The translations under genes were made by a program, and so were the position numbers. DNA of 64,000 nucleotides from Bacillota bacterium (GTDB lineage Bacteria; Bacillota; Clostridia; Christensenellales; SZUA-584), in NCBI GenBank assembly GCA_023428025.1, contig JAEYZN010000012.1, positions 255,736-319,735 of the forward strand. The letters run 5' to 3'. Below the pieces are notes generated by a model. The model ran no database searches, was not told where the DNA came from, and was given only the letters and a program-made list of their open reading frames with translations. Positions 16,516-24,884 of this stretch are shown one piece after another (the stretch's first letter is position 1; each line of letters opens with the position of its first letter).

Positions 16516-16776
16516 TTAATCGCGATAGTTTGGTATTCCATTGACGTCAATTTCCACCAATACAACGTCTTCGCCGACTTTTCTGATGCATTGCCACGGG
16601 ATCACGCTGTCCCGCTCGCCTTTGAACAGGAACGACAGCCGCATCGGGCCAGGAACAACGATCGCGGTCACTTTGCCGCTCGACATGTCTATCACCAAAT
16701 CCGATATGTATCCAAGCCTTGCACCGTCCAAAACATTGACGACTTCCTTTTGCCGAAGCTGGGCATATCTTGTCAT
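16516..16776 (-). CDS. YlmC/YmxH-type sporulation protein, PRC-barrel
   Basis: An 86-residue PRC-barrel protein of the YlmC/YmxH family (MTRYAQLRQKEVVNVLDG, GYISDLVIDMSSGKVTAIVVPG, VIPWQCIRKVGEDVVLV). Genes of this family regularly sit beside sigG and nrdR in spore formers and are annotated as sporulation proteins, though the role is not worked out. The ATG at 16776 is chosen because GAGGTG lies six to seven bases upstream; two in-frame starts nine and six bases earlier would overlap or abut that site. Confidence 0.85.
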   Translation of the reverse strand: MTRYAQLRQKEVVNVLDGARLGYISDLVIDMSSGKVTAIVVPGPMRLSFLFKGERDSVIPWQCIRKVGEDVVLVEIDVNGIPNYRD

Positions 16777-16814
16777 CGCCATCACCTCACTTTATATCAT
16801 ATTATGCAGGGATC

Positions 16815-16849
16815 AAAAAAAAGACCGGGAACGCTGCGAACGTCCCGGT
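16815..16849 (-). terminator. Terminator after sigG
   Basis: Stem ACCGGGA/TCCCGGT (16824-16849) with additional pairs inside, followed on the minus strand by eight T residues (16822-16815). It lies directly downstream of the sigG stop. Confidence 0.88.
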
Positions 16850-16874
16850 TTTTAGCCACTCCCACTGCTTGTAT

Positions 16875-17648
16875 TTATATGCTCCTTTTCATGCTTTTTA
16901 GCGCGTTTTTCTCCAGACGGGAAACCTGCGCCTGGCTGATGCCGATCTCCTCGGCCACCTCCATCTGCGTCTTTCCCTGATAGAACCGCATCTGTATGAT
17001 ATTGCGCTCACGCTCTCCCAGCTTCTCGATCGCCTCTTTCAGCGCGATGCCTTCCAGCCATGTTTCATCGGCGCAGCTCTTGTCCTGCAGCTGGTCCATC
17101 ACATAGATGGCGTCAGCGCCGTCGTGATACACCGGTTCATAGAGCGACACGGGGTCCTGTATGGCGTCCAGCGCGAAAACAACGTCCTCCACGTTGATGC
17201 CAAGCTCCGCCGCGATCTTCTCCACGCTGGGGTCACTGCAATCCTTTTTTGCCATTGTATTGCGAATCTGCAGTGCCTTATACGCGATGTCTCTTAGCGA
17301 GCGGGAAACGCGGATGCTGTTGTTGTCCCTCAGATAGCGCCTGATTTCTCCCGTGATCATCGGAACGGCATAGGTGGAAAAGCGCACGCCCATCTCCACG
17401 TTGAAGTTGTCTATGGCTTTGATCAGGCCGATGCAACCCACCTGGAAAAGATCGTCCATATTCTCTCTGCGGCCTGTAAAGCGCTGGATTACGCTTAAGA
17501 CCAGCCGAAGATTCCCCCGAATAAATTCCTCCCGCGCAGCGCGGTCGCCGGCTTTGACCTTAAGCATTGTTTCCTTCATTTGCCTTGGCTTCATCACAGG
17601 CAGCTTGGACGTATCAACGCCGCAGATCTCAACCTTGTTCGTCAGCAT
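16875..17648 (-). CDS. sigG: RNA polymerase sporulation sigma factor SigG
   Basis: SigG (SpoIIIG), the late forespore sigma factor, 257 residues. The N-terminus NKVEICGVDTSKLPV is the SigG signature. Region 2 has DLFQVGCIGLIKAIDNF and region 4 has GKTQMEVAEEIGISQAQVSR. ATG at 17648 is set by AAGGAGATATGAC; the longer open frame includes the promoter. A SigF-like promoter lies upstream at 17678-17707. In B. subtilis SigG needs the SpoIIIA channel, and that operon is in the same window. Confidence 0.97.
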   Translation of the reverse strand: MLTNKVEICGVDTSKLPVMKPRQMKETMLKVKAGDRAAREEFIRGNLRLVLSVIQRFTGRRENMDDLFQVGCIGLIKAIDNFNVEMGVRFSTYAVPMITGEIRRYLRDNNSIRVSRSLRDIAYKALQIRNTMAKKDCSDPSVEKIAAELGINVEDVVFALDAIQDPVSLYEPVYHDGADAIYVMDQLQDKSCADETWLEGIALKEAIEKLGERERNIIQMRFYQGKTQMEVAEEIGISQAQVSRLEKNALKSMKRSI

Positions 17649-17677
17649 GTCATATCTCCTTGGTGCTTTGATATGAC

Positions 17678-17707
17678 TAGCTTTACCATGCCAAAATCCT
17701 TTTATAC
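17678..17707 (-). promoter_or_regulatory. SigF-type promoter of sigG
   Basis: GTATA (17707-17703) is followed after exactly 15 bases by GGTAAAGCTA (17687-17678). This fits the SigF consensus (GYWTA, about 15 bp, GGnRAnAHTR) with one mismatch in the -10. The site lies about 30 bp before the sigG start, where a forespore promoter is expected since spoIIIG is a SigF target. Confidence 0.6.
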
Positions 17708-17831
17708 GACCTAAAATATTGCAGATGCAACACTTCATCGTGTGTGTAAATTCATAGAAACGGGTAAACAGGCTGCATTTTCCCTAAAAAAAGGCAGGTG
17801 ATAAAAAGGTGATTCATATATGAACCCGAAA

Positions 17832-17861
17832 TAAAAAAGCGGCATTTTTTTGCCGCAAAAA
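17832..17861. terminator. Terminator after ispA
   Basis: Stem GCGGCA/TGCCGC (17839-17856) with a T6 loop and A/T runs on both sides, just after the ispA stop. Reading leftward the hairpin is followed by TTTTTT. Confidence 0.85.
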
Positions 17862-17873
17862 TTCTGGTTTGGT

Positions 17874-18761
17874 TTATCGGTCACGCATCAGCAGATATTG
17901 AGCGAGAGACTTTAAACCGTTAGCGCGTGGCCCGAAAATGCTGAGCGCATTCTCCGCTTCCTCTGTCATTTTCCGGGCGATCCGGCAAGACGCTTCGATG
18001 CCGTAAATCCGTGCGAATGTCTGCTTGCCGGAATCCGCATCCTTACCGATGGACTTGCCCAGCACGCTTTCGTCTCCCACCTCGTCCAGTATGTCGTCCA
18101 CGATCTGGAAAACAAGGCCGATACGGTTGCCGTACGTTTCCAAAGCCGCCATTTCATTGCCCGTTGCCCGAAACAGCGCCGCGCTGCTCAGCACCGACGC
18201 GCGGATCATCGCGCCTGTCTTGCGCTCATGGATATGGCTCAGCACCTCGCTGTTCTTGTCCTGCCCCTCAAACGCGATGTCGCAGGCCTGTCCTTCGATC
18301 ATGCCCGTCACGCCGGACGCCTTTGCGACGATATGCATCGCGGACAGGTAATCCAGCCCGTCTCCCGCGCTGCGGGTCGCGCATTCCAGCATCACCTCGA
18401 ACGCGCAGTTGAGCAGCCCGTCTCCCGCCAGCAGCGCGTAGGCTTCGCCAAACACCACGTGGTTGGTGGGCTTGCCCCGCCGCAGCACGTCGTTATCCAT
18501 GCACGGCAGGTCGTCGTGGATCAGCGAATAGGTATGGATCATCTCCAGCGCGCAGGCAATATCCAGCGCTTTCGCCGCGTCTCCGAACATCTCCGCCGTC
18601 ATCAGGCAAAGCGCGGGCCTCAGTCTCTTTCCGCCAGCCGCAATACTGTATCCCATCGCGTCCTTGAGCGTGCCCGGTTCGCACATCAGCTCCATCAGCG
18701 TCTCCAGCCGCATGTTCACCAATGCGCCATATCTTCTGATACCCTCGGCAGCCGTGTTCAT
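17874..18761 (-). CDS. ispA: Farnesyl/polyprenyl diphosphate synthase
   Basis: Short-chain trans-prenyl diphosphate synthase of 295 residues, making farnesyl diphosphate from IPP and DMAPP or GPP. The first aspartate-rich motif is HDDLPCMDNDVLRRGKPTNH and the second is QIVDDILDEVGD; Lys residues of the substrate site are in the SIAAGGKRLRPAL stretch. It follows xseB with a 4-bp overlap, the common xseA-xseB-ispA order. Confidence 0.95.
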   Translation of the reverse strand: MNTAAEGIRRYGALVNMRLETLMELMCEPGTLKDAMGYSIAAGGKRLRPALCLMTAEMFGDAAKALDIACALEMIHTYSLIHDDLPCMDNDVLRRGKPTNHVVFGEAYALLAGDGLLNCAFEVMLECATRSAGDGLDYLSAMHIVAKASGVTGMIEGQACDIAFEGQDKNSEVLSHIHERKTGAMIRASVLSSAALFRATGNEMAALETYGNRIGLVFQIVDDILDEVGDESVLGKSIGKDADSGKQTFARIYGIEASCRIARKMTEEAENALSIFGPRANGLKSLAQYLLMRDR

Positions 18762-18949
18762 GAGCCTTTGCCCTCGTTCTCAAGTATCTCGATTTTGGAC
18801 TTGTATGTATTCAGGCGTTTTTGCAGCATCTCGGCAAGCTTCACGCCCTCCGAATACAGCGCCATGCTCTGTTCAATACCCGCCTCGCCCGACTGAAGCT
18901 GCTGGGAAATCTCCTCCAGCCTTTTGAGGTCCTTTTCAAAATCGTCCAT
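18758..18949 (-). CDS. xseB: Exodeoxyribonuclease VII small subunit
   Basis: XseB, 63 residues, a helical hairpin partner of XseA. The pattern FEKDLKRLEEISQQLQSGE followed by EQSMALYSEGVKLAEMLQKRL matches the family closely. Its ATG overlaps the xseA stop (TGATG) and its stop overlaps ispA, so the three genes are coupled. Confidence 0.95.
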   Translation of the reverse strand: MDDFEKDLKRLEEISQQLQSGEAGIEQSMALYSEGVKLAEMLQKRLNTYKSKIEILENEGKGS

Positions 18950-20139
18950 CAACCATCCGTCCTTTCCACAGCCACGCGCCCGTCTACAAACTCGATCTCC
19001 ATCCGTTGGGCAGTGTCGGCGCTTGACGTGACAATACGTCCGTCCGCGCTGTGTACCAGCGCATAGCCGCGCGCCAGCACGTTCCGCGGGTTCAGGCTCT
19101 CCAGCCTGTCCTGATACTGCTCCAGCCGCAATGCGCACGCCTGAAGCCTGGCCTCCAAACCGCGCCGCATCAGAGCCAGACGGCTTTCGATCTGCTCGTT
19201 CACCCGGCTGATTTTCAGCCTCAGCGGATAAGCGCTCAATGACGCTGAGGCTGCCGATACGCGCCGCTCACGCGCATCCAGAACACCCAGCAACGCCTGT
19301 CCGAGAGCGGCCTTGCTTACGGCCAGCACGTCGTAAATGGCTTTCTTTTCACGGACGACCAACTCAGCCGCCGCCGACGGCGTAGGCGCGCGAAGGTCCG
19401 CCGCCATATCGCATAAAGTATAGTCCGTCTCATGCCCCACCGCGGACACGACGGGTATTTCTGACTCATAGACCGCCCGCGCCACCGTTTCTTCGTTGAA
19501 CGCGAACAGGTCTTCGAAGGAGCCGCCGCCGCGCGCGACGATGATCACGCCCACATTGGCTGTCTGGTTAAAATATCGGATACCCTGGCTGACCCTTTCG
19601 GCTGCGTCCGCCCCCTGTACCGGCACCGGATACACCGTGATTCGGATGCCGTCAAAACGGCGCGTGGCTACGTTGATGATGTCGTACAACACCGCGCCCG
19701 ACGTGGAGGTGACCACGCCGATGGTTGTGGGGAACAATGGCAACGGCTTTTTATGCGCGGTATCGAAAAGGCCTTCCTCAGCCAATCGCTTCTTGGTACG
19801 CTCGAACCGGGCGAACAGGTCTCCCACGCCCTGCAGCGCCGCAGATTCCACCGCCAGCTGGATCGTGCCGCTCTTTCTGTAAAACGTGACGCGCCCGCCC
19901 ACCTTGAGCAACGCGCCATCCGCAATCATATCCTTATCCGGATGCGCCGCAAAATCGTAGACAATGCAGCCGATCATGCTGTTTTCGTCCTTGAGGGAGA
20001 AAAACGCATGGCCGACCGACGACATCGAAAAGTTTGTCACCTCGCCGACCACCTTCACCGCGCTGATAAACGGATCCTGAAAAAACTTGCGGCTCAAATA
20101 CTCGGTGATCTGCGAAACGGTGAAAACCACGTCAGCCAT
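18949..20139 (-). CDS. xseA: Exodeoxyribonuclease VII large subunit
   Basis: XseA of 396 residues, the catalytic chain of the single-strand-specific exonuclease VII. An N-terminal OB fold (about 1-100; VVGEVTNFSMSSVGHAFFSLKD) precedes the catalytic domain with GVVTSTSGAVLYDI, IIVARGGGSFEDLFAFNEE and SAVGHETDYTLCDMAADLRAPTPSAAAE (first 20 residues of that run are the core), then a coiled coil and a short C-terminal barrel (NPRNVLARGYALV). It overlaps the end of folD by 8 bp. Confidence 0.96.
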   Translation of the reverse strand: MADVVFTVSQITEYLSRKFFQDPFISAVKVVGEVTNFSMSSVGHAFFSLKDENSMIGCIVYDFAAHPDKDMIADGALLKVGGRVTFYRKSGTIQLAVESAALQGVGDLFARFERTKKRLAEEGLFDTAHKKPLPLFPTTIGVVTSTSGAVLYDIINVATRRFDGIRITVYPVPVQGADAAERVSQGIRYFNQTANVGVIIVARGGGSFEDLFAFNEETVARAVYESEIPVVSAVGHETDYTLCDMAADLRAPTPSAAAELVVREKKAIYDVLAVSKAALGQALLGVLDARERRVSAASASLSAYPLRLKISRVNEQIESRLALMRRGLEARLQACALRLEQYQDRLESLNPRNVLARGYALVHSADGRIVTSSADTAQRMEIEFVDGRVAVERTDG

Positions 20140-20971
20140 AGATGCGGGCCGCCTCGATGGTGTTCTCCATCAGCATTGTGATCGTCATCGGGCCTACGCC
20201 TCCCGGCACTGGCGTGATGAAAGAAGCCTTCTTTGCCGCTTCCTCAAATAACACGTCGCCCTTCAGCTTGCCGTCCACCTTGGTGGTGCCCACGTCGATG
20301 ACGACAGCACCCGGCTTGACGAATGCACCGGTGATGATCTCCGGCTTGCCGATGGCCGCCACCAGGATATCCGCTTCTGCGCACACCTTGGCAAGGTCTT
20401 TCGTGCGCGAGTGGCACATGGTGACCGTCGCGTTTTCGTTCATCAGCAGCAACGAAACAGGCTTACCCACCATGTTGCTGCGCCCCACCACCACGGCGCG
20501 TTTTCCGCTGATCTCGGTGCCCGTGCTCTTGATCAGCCGGATGACGCCCTTGGGCGTGCAGGGGATGAAGCCCCTTTCGCCCACCAGCAAACGCCCTGCC
20601 GTCACCACGTGCAGGCCGTCCACGTCCTTGTTGGGGTCCACCTCGCGCAGTATCTCCAGCGCGTCTAGATGCCCCGGCAGCGGCAGCTGAACGAGTATGC
20701 CGTGCAGCGCCTCGTCCGCGTTGCATTCATGCACCAGCGCGATAAGCTCTTCCTTGGTCGTTTCAGCGGGCAGCGTATGCACCACCGAATACATGCCCAA
20801 CTCGTCGCAGGCGCGCGCCTTGTTGCGCACATAAACCGCGGATGCGGGATCGTCGCCCACCAGTATCACCGCCAGACCCGGCGTTATTCCCTGGGCCTTC
20901 AGCGCTATAACGTCCTTTTTCAGTTCCTCTCTGATCTGTGCCGATATGGCTTTTCCATCGATAATCGTCAA
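20132..20971 (-). CDS. folD: Methylenetetrahydrofolate dehydrogenase/cyclohydrolase
   Basis: FolD, 279 residues, interconverts 5,10-methylene-, methenyl- and 10-formyl-tetrahydrofolate. The catalytic region YVRNKARACDELGM and the NADP-side motifs VVGRSNMVGKPVSLLLM and TPVPGGVGPMT are present. The start codon is TTG at 20971, with AAAGGAG upstream inside the end of the previous gene (TTGA overlap). It sits between the TsaD-like gene and xseA. Confidence 0.96.
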   Translation of the reverse strand: MTIIDGKAISAQIREELKKDVIALKAQGITPGLAVILVGDDPASAVYVRNKARACDELGMYSVVHTLPAETTKEELIALVHECNADEALHGILVQLPLPGHLDALEILREVDPNKDVDGLHVVTAGRLLVGERGFIPCTPKGVIRLIKSTGTEISGKRAVVVGRSNMVGKPVSLLLMNENATVTMCHSRTKDLAKVCAEADILVAAIGKPEIITGAFVKPGAVVIDVGTTKVDGKLKGDVLFEEAAKKASFITPVPGGVGPMTITMLMENTIEAARIYG

Positions 20972-21918
20972 GCTGAAACTCCTTTGTTATGCAGGCGTTC
21001 CGCCGCGAGCGCGAGGCCGCAGGCGTTGTCGCCGCAGTATTCTCTTTGTGTCATCACCAGGCTGACATCCTGTTCACCGCCGAGCTGCTCAAGGCGTTCG
21101 CGAATCACCGCCCCCGCCATCACGCCGCCGGACAGTATGAATCGCGTCAGGCCCTGCGCCGCCGCCAGATTGGATATGAGCCGTGCCAGCGTCTCAGCCA
21201 CGCAGTCAAAGACCGCGCTGCACACGGTGCCCGGCTCTTCCCCGTCTGCCAGCCGCCTCAGCGCCTGTGTTTCTGCGCCCGACAGGTTCGCGTGCAGTCC
21301 GTCCACTCTGACGGCCAGCTTCCCGGTACCCGGCTTGTACAGCTTTTCCATATGCGATCCGGACGGAAACGACAACCCTGCCGCCACGCCCACACGATCG
21401 ATCAACTGTCCGCAGGTGATATCCAGTGATCCGCCCATCGGTTCAATGTCTGTGATCAGCTCGTCTTCCACCGTGACCCTCAGCAGGTCCAGCGTTCCAC
21501 CGGACACATGCATTGCACCGTACACGCCGTTCGGCATATTGTTGCCGAAGAAAGCCGCGTACAGGTGCCCGTGCTGGTGCGTCAGCGCATACGGCTTGAT
21601 GCCCAGCGCCCCGGCAAACGCGGCCGCGTGAGACGCACCTACGCAGAAAACCGGCATATACGACTGCTCCGCCGGACAGGGTTTCTCACTGAAGCCCACT
21701 GCCGTTACATCCATAATTGGTCCTGAACCTGAAAAAAGCGCACGAAGGTTTTTCACGTGCGCAAACACCGCTTCAGATTGCCGCAGGCCCCGGCCGCCCT
21801 GCGGCACAGCCAGCATCAGCCGCTTATCAAGCACCACGCGCCCGTCCGATACCATCGCGATGGACGTGGTGTAGGCGCTGGTGTCCACAGCAAACGCCGC
21901 GCTATTTGGGCTGCGCAT
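20968..21918 (-). CDS. TsaD/Kae1-like protein (peptidase M22 fold), function unknown
   Basis: A 316-residue ASKHA-fold protein related to TsaD but shorter and divergent. It has the N-terminal VDTSAYTTSIAMV phosphate loop, a metal-site-like HQHGH in place of the HMEGH of TsaD, and a C-terminal FILSGGVMAGAVIRERLEQ motif. Such second TsaD-like genes recur between nusB and folD in Clostridia and are annotated as glycoprotease or peptidase M22. Whether it takes part in t6A tRNA modification is unknown; a true tsaD is expected elsewhere. It overlaps nusB by 17 bp. Confidence 0.75.
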   Translation of the reverse strand: MRSPNSAAFAVDTSAYTTSIAMVSDGRVVLDKRLMLAVPQGGRGLRQSEAVFAHVKNLRALFSGSGPIMDVTAVGFSEKPCPAEQSYMPVFCVGASHAAAFAGALGIKPYALTHQHGHLYAAFFGNNMPNGVYGAMHVSGGTLDLLRVTVEDELITDIEPMGGSLDITCGQLIDRVGVAAGLSFPSGSHMEKLYKPGTGKLAVRVDGLHANLSGAETQALRRLADGEEPGTVCSAVFDCVAETLARLISNLAAAQGLTRFILSGGVMAGAVIRERLEQLGGEQDVSLVMTQREYCGDNACGLALAAERLHNKGVSA

Positions 21919-22327
21919 TCGTCTGTTCGGCGCTCAGCACTGCGGCCAGCACGCCGTTGATAAACCGCGCTGATTTATCCGTCGCGAATTTCTTGCCCAG
22001 CTCCACACACTCGTTGATCGTGATGCTCTCGTGTATGTCTTCGCAGTAGTACAGCTCACACACGCCGATGCGGAGTATCGACAGCTCCACCTTGGCCATG
22101 TGACTGATATTCCAGTTCTTTGAGTTCGCCTGTATCACAGCGTCCACTTCTTCGGTATGTGTTTTATACAGATCGATCAGACGCCCGACATATGCCCAGG
22201 CATTGTCGTTCATGCCTTTATCAAAACAATCCCGCATGACGTCCATCGTTGCGGGATTGAACTCGCCGGTGACCGCATATTCGTAAAACAACCGCAGCGC
22301 TGTATCCCGTGCCGCCCTTCTACTCAT
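21902..22327 (-). CDS. nusB: Transcription antitermination factor NusB
   Basis: NusB, 141 residues, all-helical RNA-binding partner of NusE in rRNA antitermination. The start SRRAARDTALRLFYEYAVTG and the C-terminal SITINECVELGKKFATDKSARFINGVL (core IDEYVELAKKY-like) are typical. It follows the Asp23/AmaP/DUF2273 trio, a gene order seen throughout Clostridia. Confidence 0.95.
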   Translation of the reverse strand: MSRRAARDTALRLFYEYAVTGEFNPATMDVMRDCFDKGMNDNAWAYVGRLIDLYKTHTEEVDAVIQANSKNWNISHMAKVELSILRIGVCELYYCEDIHESITINECVELGKKFATDKSARFINGVLAAVLSAEQTNAQPK

Positions 22328-22338
22328 CTATCCTCCAA

Positions 22339-22566
22339 TTATTTGAATATATCCGGTAATATCTTGTCCAAAATTTCGAGAAGTCTTTTCCGAAGCTTAT
22401 TCTTTGTCCCAAAAAGAGCGCCTATCCCAGCGCAAATGGCCAAAAACAGCGTCGCAAAAAAGCCGATGGACAGCATTAGAATGCCGACCAACAACCCCAA
22501 GGCAACGCCGATGATCACACCCTTGTGTTCTTTTACATAGCTGATAAAGCTGTGCGGATCAGACAC
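22339..22566 (-). CDS. DUF2273 small membrane protein
   Basis: A 75-residue integral membrane protein with two adjacent hydrophobic segments (about 14-32 and 34-50) and a basic C-terminal helix. It belongs to the DUF2273 family, whose genes accompany amaP and asp23 in Gram-positives. It starts directly after amaP. Its role in the Asp23 envelope complex is unknown. Confidence 0.85.
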   Translation of the reverse strand: MSDPHSFISYVKEHKGVIIGVALGLLVGILMLSIGFFATLFLAICAGIGALFGTKNKLRKRLLEILDKILPDIFK

Positions 22567-23111
22567 TATTCGACACGCGCCTTTACAACCTGCGTTGTCT
22601 TCTCGACAAGCAGTATGATTTTATTGACTTCAATGCCGGCAAACAGCTCGATATGAGCCTTCAGTCCCGTTTGCAGCACTTGCAGCACCTCGGGGATGTT
22701 TGTCCCATCCGAAACGGACAGTTTGGCATTGACGATCAGCTTGGAATCCCGAACGGAAACAGCGGCCTTCACACTGCGCACCGTATCGTTGGCCGCGATA
22801 AACCGCATCGCCATATCCTCCAGCGCGGTCACCGTGATGGATATCGCTCCGCCTTCAGTCATCCGCACCATAGCCGTTTTGGGCTTGCGGCGGCGTATGC
22901 CGGAAAACATCAGCATCAGACTGATGATCACCACCACGACGCCGACAACCGACACGATCCAGATTACGCCGGTGTTGCTGTAAAGCTGGCTAAGCCACCA
23001 AGTGGGATAATCCACAGCGATCAGCCCCCACGCGCAACATAGCGTGACGCCCGTCACAAACAGGACGGCCAGTATATACAACGTCAGCAGTATTCTCATG
23101 AAAATACGCAT
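22566..23111 (-). CDS. amaP: Alkaline-shock membrane anchor AmaP
   Basis: A 181-residue protein with two membrane segments (about 6-28 and 48-70) followed by an Asp23-like alpha/beta domain (GGAISITVTALEDMAMRFI). This is the AmaP architecture, which anchors Asp23 at the membrane. It lies between the asp23 and DUF2273 genes, supporting the assignment. Confidence 0.87.
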   Translation of the reverse strand: MRIFMRILLTLYILAVLFVTGVTLCCAWGLIAVDYPTWWLSQLYSNTGVIWIVSVVGVVVVIISLMLMFSGIRRRKPKTAMVRMTEGGAISITVTALEDMAMRFIAANDTVRSVKAAVSVRDSKLIVNAKLSVSDGTNIPEVLQVLQTGLKAHIELFAGIEVNKIILLVEKTTQVVKARVE

Positions 23112-23165
23112 TTCTCTTTTGTATCCCCCGAATCCTTAAGTCCTTTAAGGGCCCAATTCAGTCAA

Positions 23166-23561
23166 TCAATGGACGCGCTTGACATCCTCAACGGGCTCTT
23201 TTGCGACGCGAACGCCCTGGATATGGACGTTGATCTCAACGGTGCGCAAGCCGGTCATCGTTTCCACGGCTTTTTTTACGTTGGCCTGAATCTTGTCGCA
23301 CATCAGCGGTATCTCAACGCCGTAATCCACAATGATGAAGAGATCGACAGCGCACTCCTCCTTGCCGACCTCTACTTTAACGCCCTTGGTCAGGTTCTTC
23401 CTGCCGAGCAGCTCAGCCAGTCCGCCGGAAAAACCGCCGCTCATACCGGCGACACCCTCTATTTCCACCGTCGCAAGACCCGCGATCGTCGCCACCACGT
23501 CGTTCGCAAAAGATATGCTGCCGTTCTGCTCTTCGCGCGTGTTCATATCGTTTGTGCTCAA
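23166..23561 (-). CDS. Asp23/Gls24 family envelope stress protein
   Basis: Asp23/Gls24-family protein of about 131 residues. Typical stretches are ISFANDVVATIAGLATVEIE, VAGMSGG and CAVDLFIIVDYGVEIP. Such proteins coat the inner face of the membrane through AmaP. The start is uncertain: TTG at 23561 lies six bases after GAGGTGA and is preferred; an in-frame GTG at 23570 overlaps that site and an ATG lies five codons further in. Confidence 0.88.
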   Translation of the reverse strand: MSTNDMNTREEQNGSISFANDVVATIAGLATVEIEGVAGMSGGFSGGLAELLGRKNLTKGVKVEVGKEECAVDLFIIVDYGVEIPLMCDKIQANVKKAVETMTGLRTVEINVHIQGVRVAKEPVEDVKRVH

Positions 23562-23643
23562 ACATCTCACCTCTTCAATTAATGCTTAGATTATAACAGA
23601 CAGGACAGCCAAATACAATCTGCAAGGTAACGAAAATCGATAA

Positions 23644-24183
23644 TCACCCTTGGAGTATCACCTTGATATTCTGCGCCGGCTCGCCTGTTTCCTGCCTGAC
23701 GATCTCCAAAACTTTGGCAGCATCTTCCTTGGTGATCTCTTTGGCCTTGATAACAACGTTCACAGAGCCGGTCTGCACCGTCACGATCGCATCCTCAAAG
23801 CCGCTCGCCATCAGCAGCCCTTCGATCGTCAGTTCATTCTCCATCTGCTGCACGATCTCGATCTTCTGGTCCTGGGCGTCTTTCACGGTTTCCGCATCGC
23901 TGATCTCGTCAGAGATGATGCTGTCCAGATACGATACTTCCTTGTCGCGTACGCTTTCCCTGTTCGTTTTATAATCCGCGAAATAGTTGTCGGAGGACAT
24001 GACGGCCAGATCGTCCGCCGACAGCGCTCCTTCGATCTCAGAATCCGCCACGTCACCGGCTTCGGCCGTCTGGTCCCCTGCACCCGGGTCCGTTCCCAGC
24101 GCAAAGTTTAAGTATCCCACACCAATCAGCACCACGATAAGGCCTGCCAGAAGCAGATAACGCCCGACCTTCTTGTTCTTCAT
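23644..24183 (-). CDS. spoIIIAH: Stage III sporulation protein AH
   Basis: SpoIIIAH, about 179 residues, the mother-cell half of the SpoIIIAH-SpoIIQ channel across the engulfment septum. It has one N-terminal membrane segment (about 8-27), an acidic linker and the YscJ/FliF-like ring domain (IEGLLMASGFEDAIVTVQTGSVNVVI). The start at 24183 is chosen; an ATG seven codons upstream is also possible because both have a weak AAGGGAA-like site. Last gene of the spoIIIA operon. Confidence 0.92.
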   Translation of the reverse strand: MKNKKVGRYLLLAGLIVVLIGVGYLNFALGTDPGAGDQTAEAGDVADSEIEGALSADDLAVMSSDNYFADYKTNRESVRDKEVSYLDSIISDEISDAETVKDAQDQKIEIVQQMENELTIEGLLMASGFEDAIVTVQTGSVNVVIKAKEITKEDAAKVLEIVRQETGEPAQNIKVILQG

Positions 24184-24222
24184 TATACCATTTCCCTTAA
24201 TCATTATACAAATTCACTTCCC

Positions 24223-24852
24223 TTACTCATTATTCATTTTATATACATCAACCTGGTCCGGGCTGATGTTCAGCAATGTCTTTACAGCGCTGAGCAGATT
24301 AAGCTTTACCGCAATGTTATCCGCCCCTTCCGCCACCACGATCACCCCTCTTATCTCCGGGCTTTTTTCCTTGAGCACCAGCGCGCTGTTGCCGTTGCTG
24401 CCGTTCACGGTCACCACCTCGCTCTGGGTGTTCTCGGTGTTGGTCGTGCTCATGCTGTTGTCTGACGTATTCGTCGTTGTGGACGTCTGTTTATCCACGC
24501 TGATGGCGGGCACGATCTCGCTGCTGGATTCGTAAGTGATCATCACCTCCACCTTGCCCGCGCCCTCTATCTGCGACAGCGTGTACTTGAGCTGCTGTTC
24601 GATGCTGTCCGCGGTTTGGGCGCTCTGAACCTCGGTATTTGCAGCGGACGACGTATTATTATTCTCCTGTTTCTTCGTGATACCGCCGCTTGACGCAAAA
24701 TAGATCGCCAGTATCACGATGACAACAAGCAGTATCGCAAGATACTGTATCTTCTTTTTGATATCCAGTTTCGTGAAGCGTGAAAGTACACCTTTCCCGC
24801 TTTTGGTCTCCTGGGCTCCGCCCATCGCGGCTGTATTTTCCGTTTCACTCAT
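24223..24852 (-). CDS. spoIIIAG: Stage III sporulation protein AG
   Basis: SpoIIIAG, 209 residues, the large ring-forming component of the feeding-tube secretion complex. A membrane segment (about 36-55) follows a short basic cytoplasmic part; the extracytoplasmic ring-building domain has LKYTLSQIEGAGKVEVMITYESS and GVIVVAEGADNIAVKLNLLSAV. ATG at 24852 is set by AAAAGGGTGATACAA; the longer frame starts with a TTG inside that site. Confidence 0.94.
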   Translation of the reverse strand: MSETENTAAMGGAQETKSGKGVLSRFTKLDIKKKIQYLAILLVVIVILAIYFASSGGITKKQENNNTSSAANTEVQSAQTADSIEQQLKYTLSQIEGAGKVEVMITYESSSEIVPAISVDKQTSTTTNTSDNSMSTTNTENTQSEVVTVNGSNGNSALVLKEKSPEIRGVIVVAEGADNIAVKLNLLSAVKTLLNISPDQVDVYKMNNE

Positions 24853-24884
24853 TTGTATCACCCTTTTCAATACTCATATTTATT

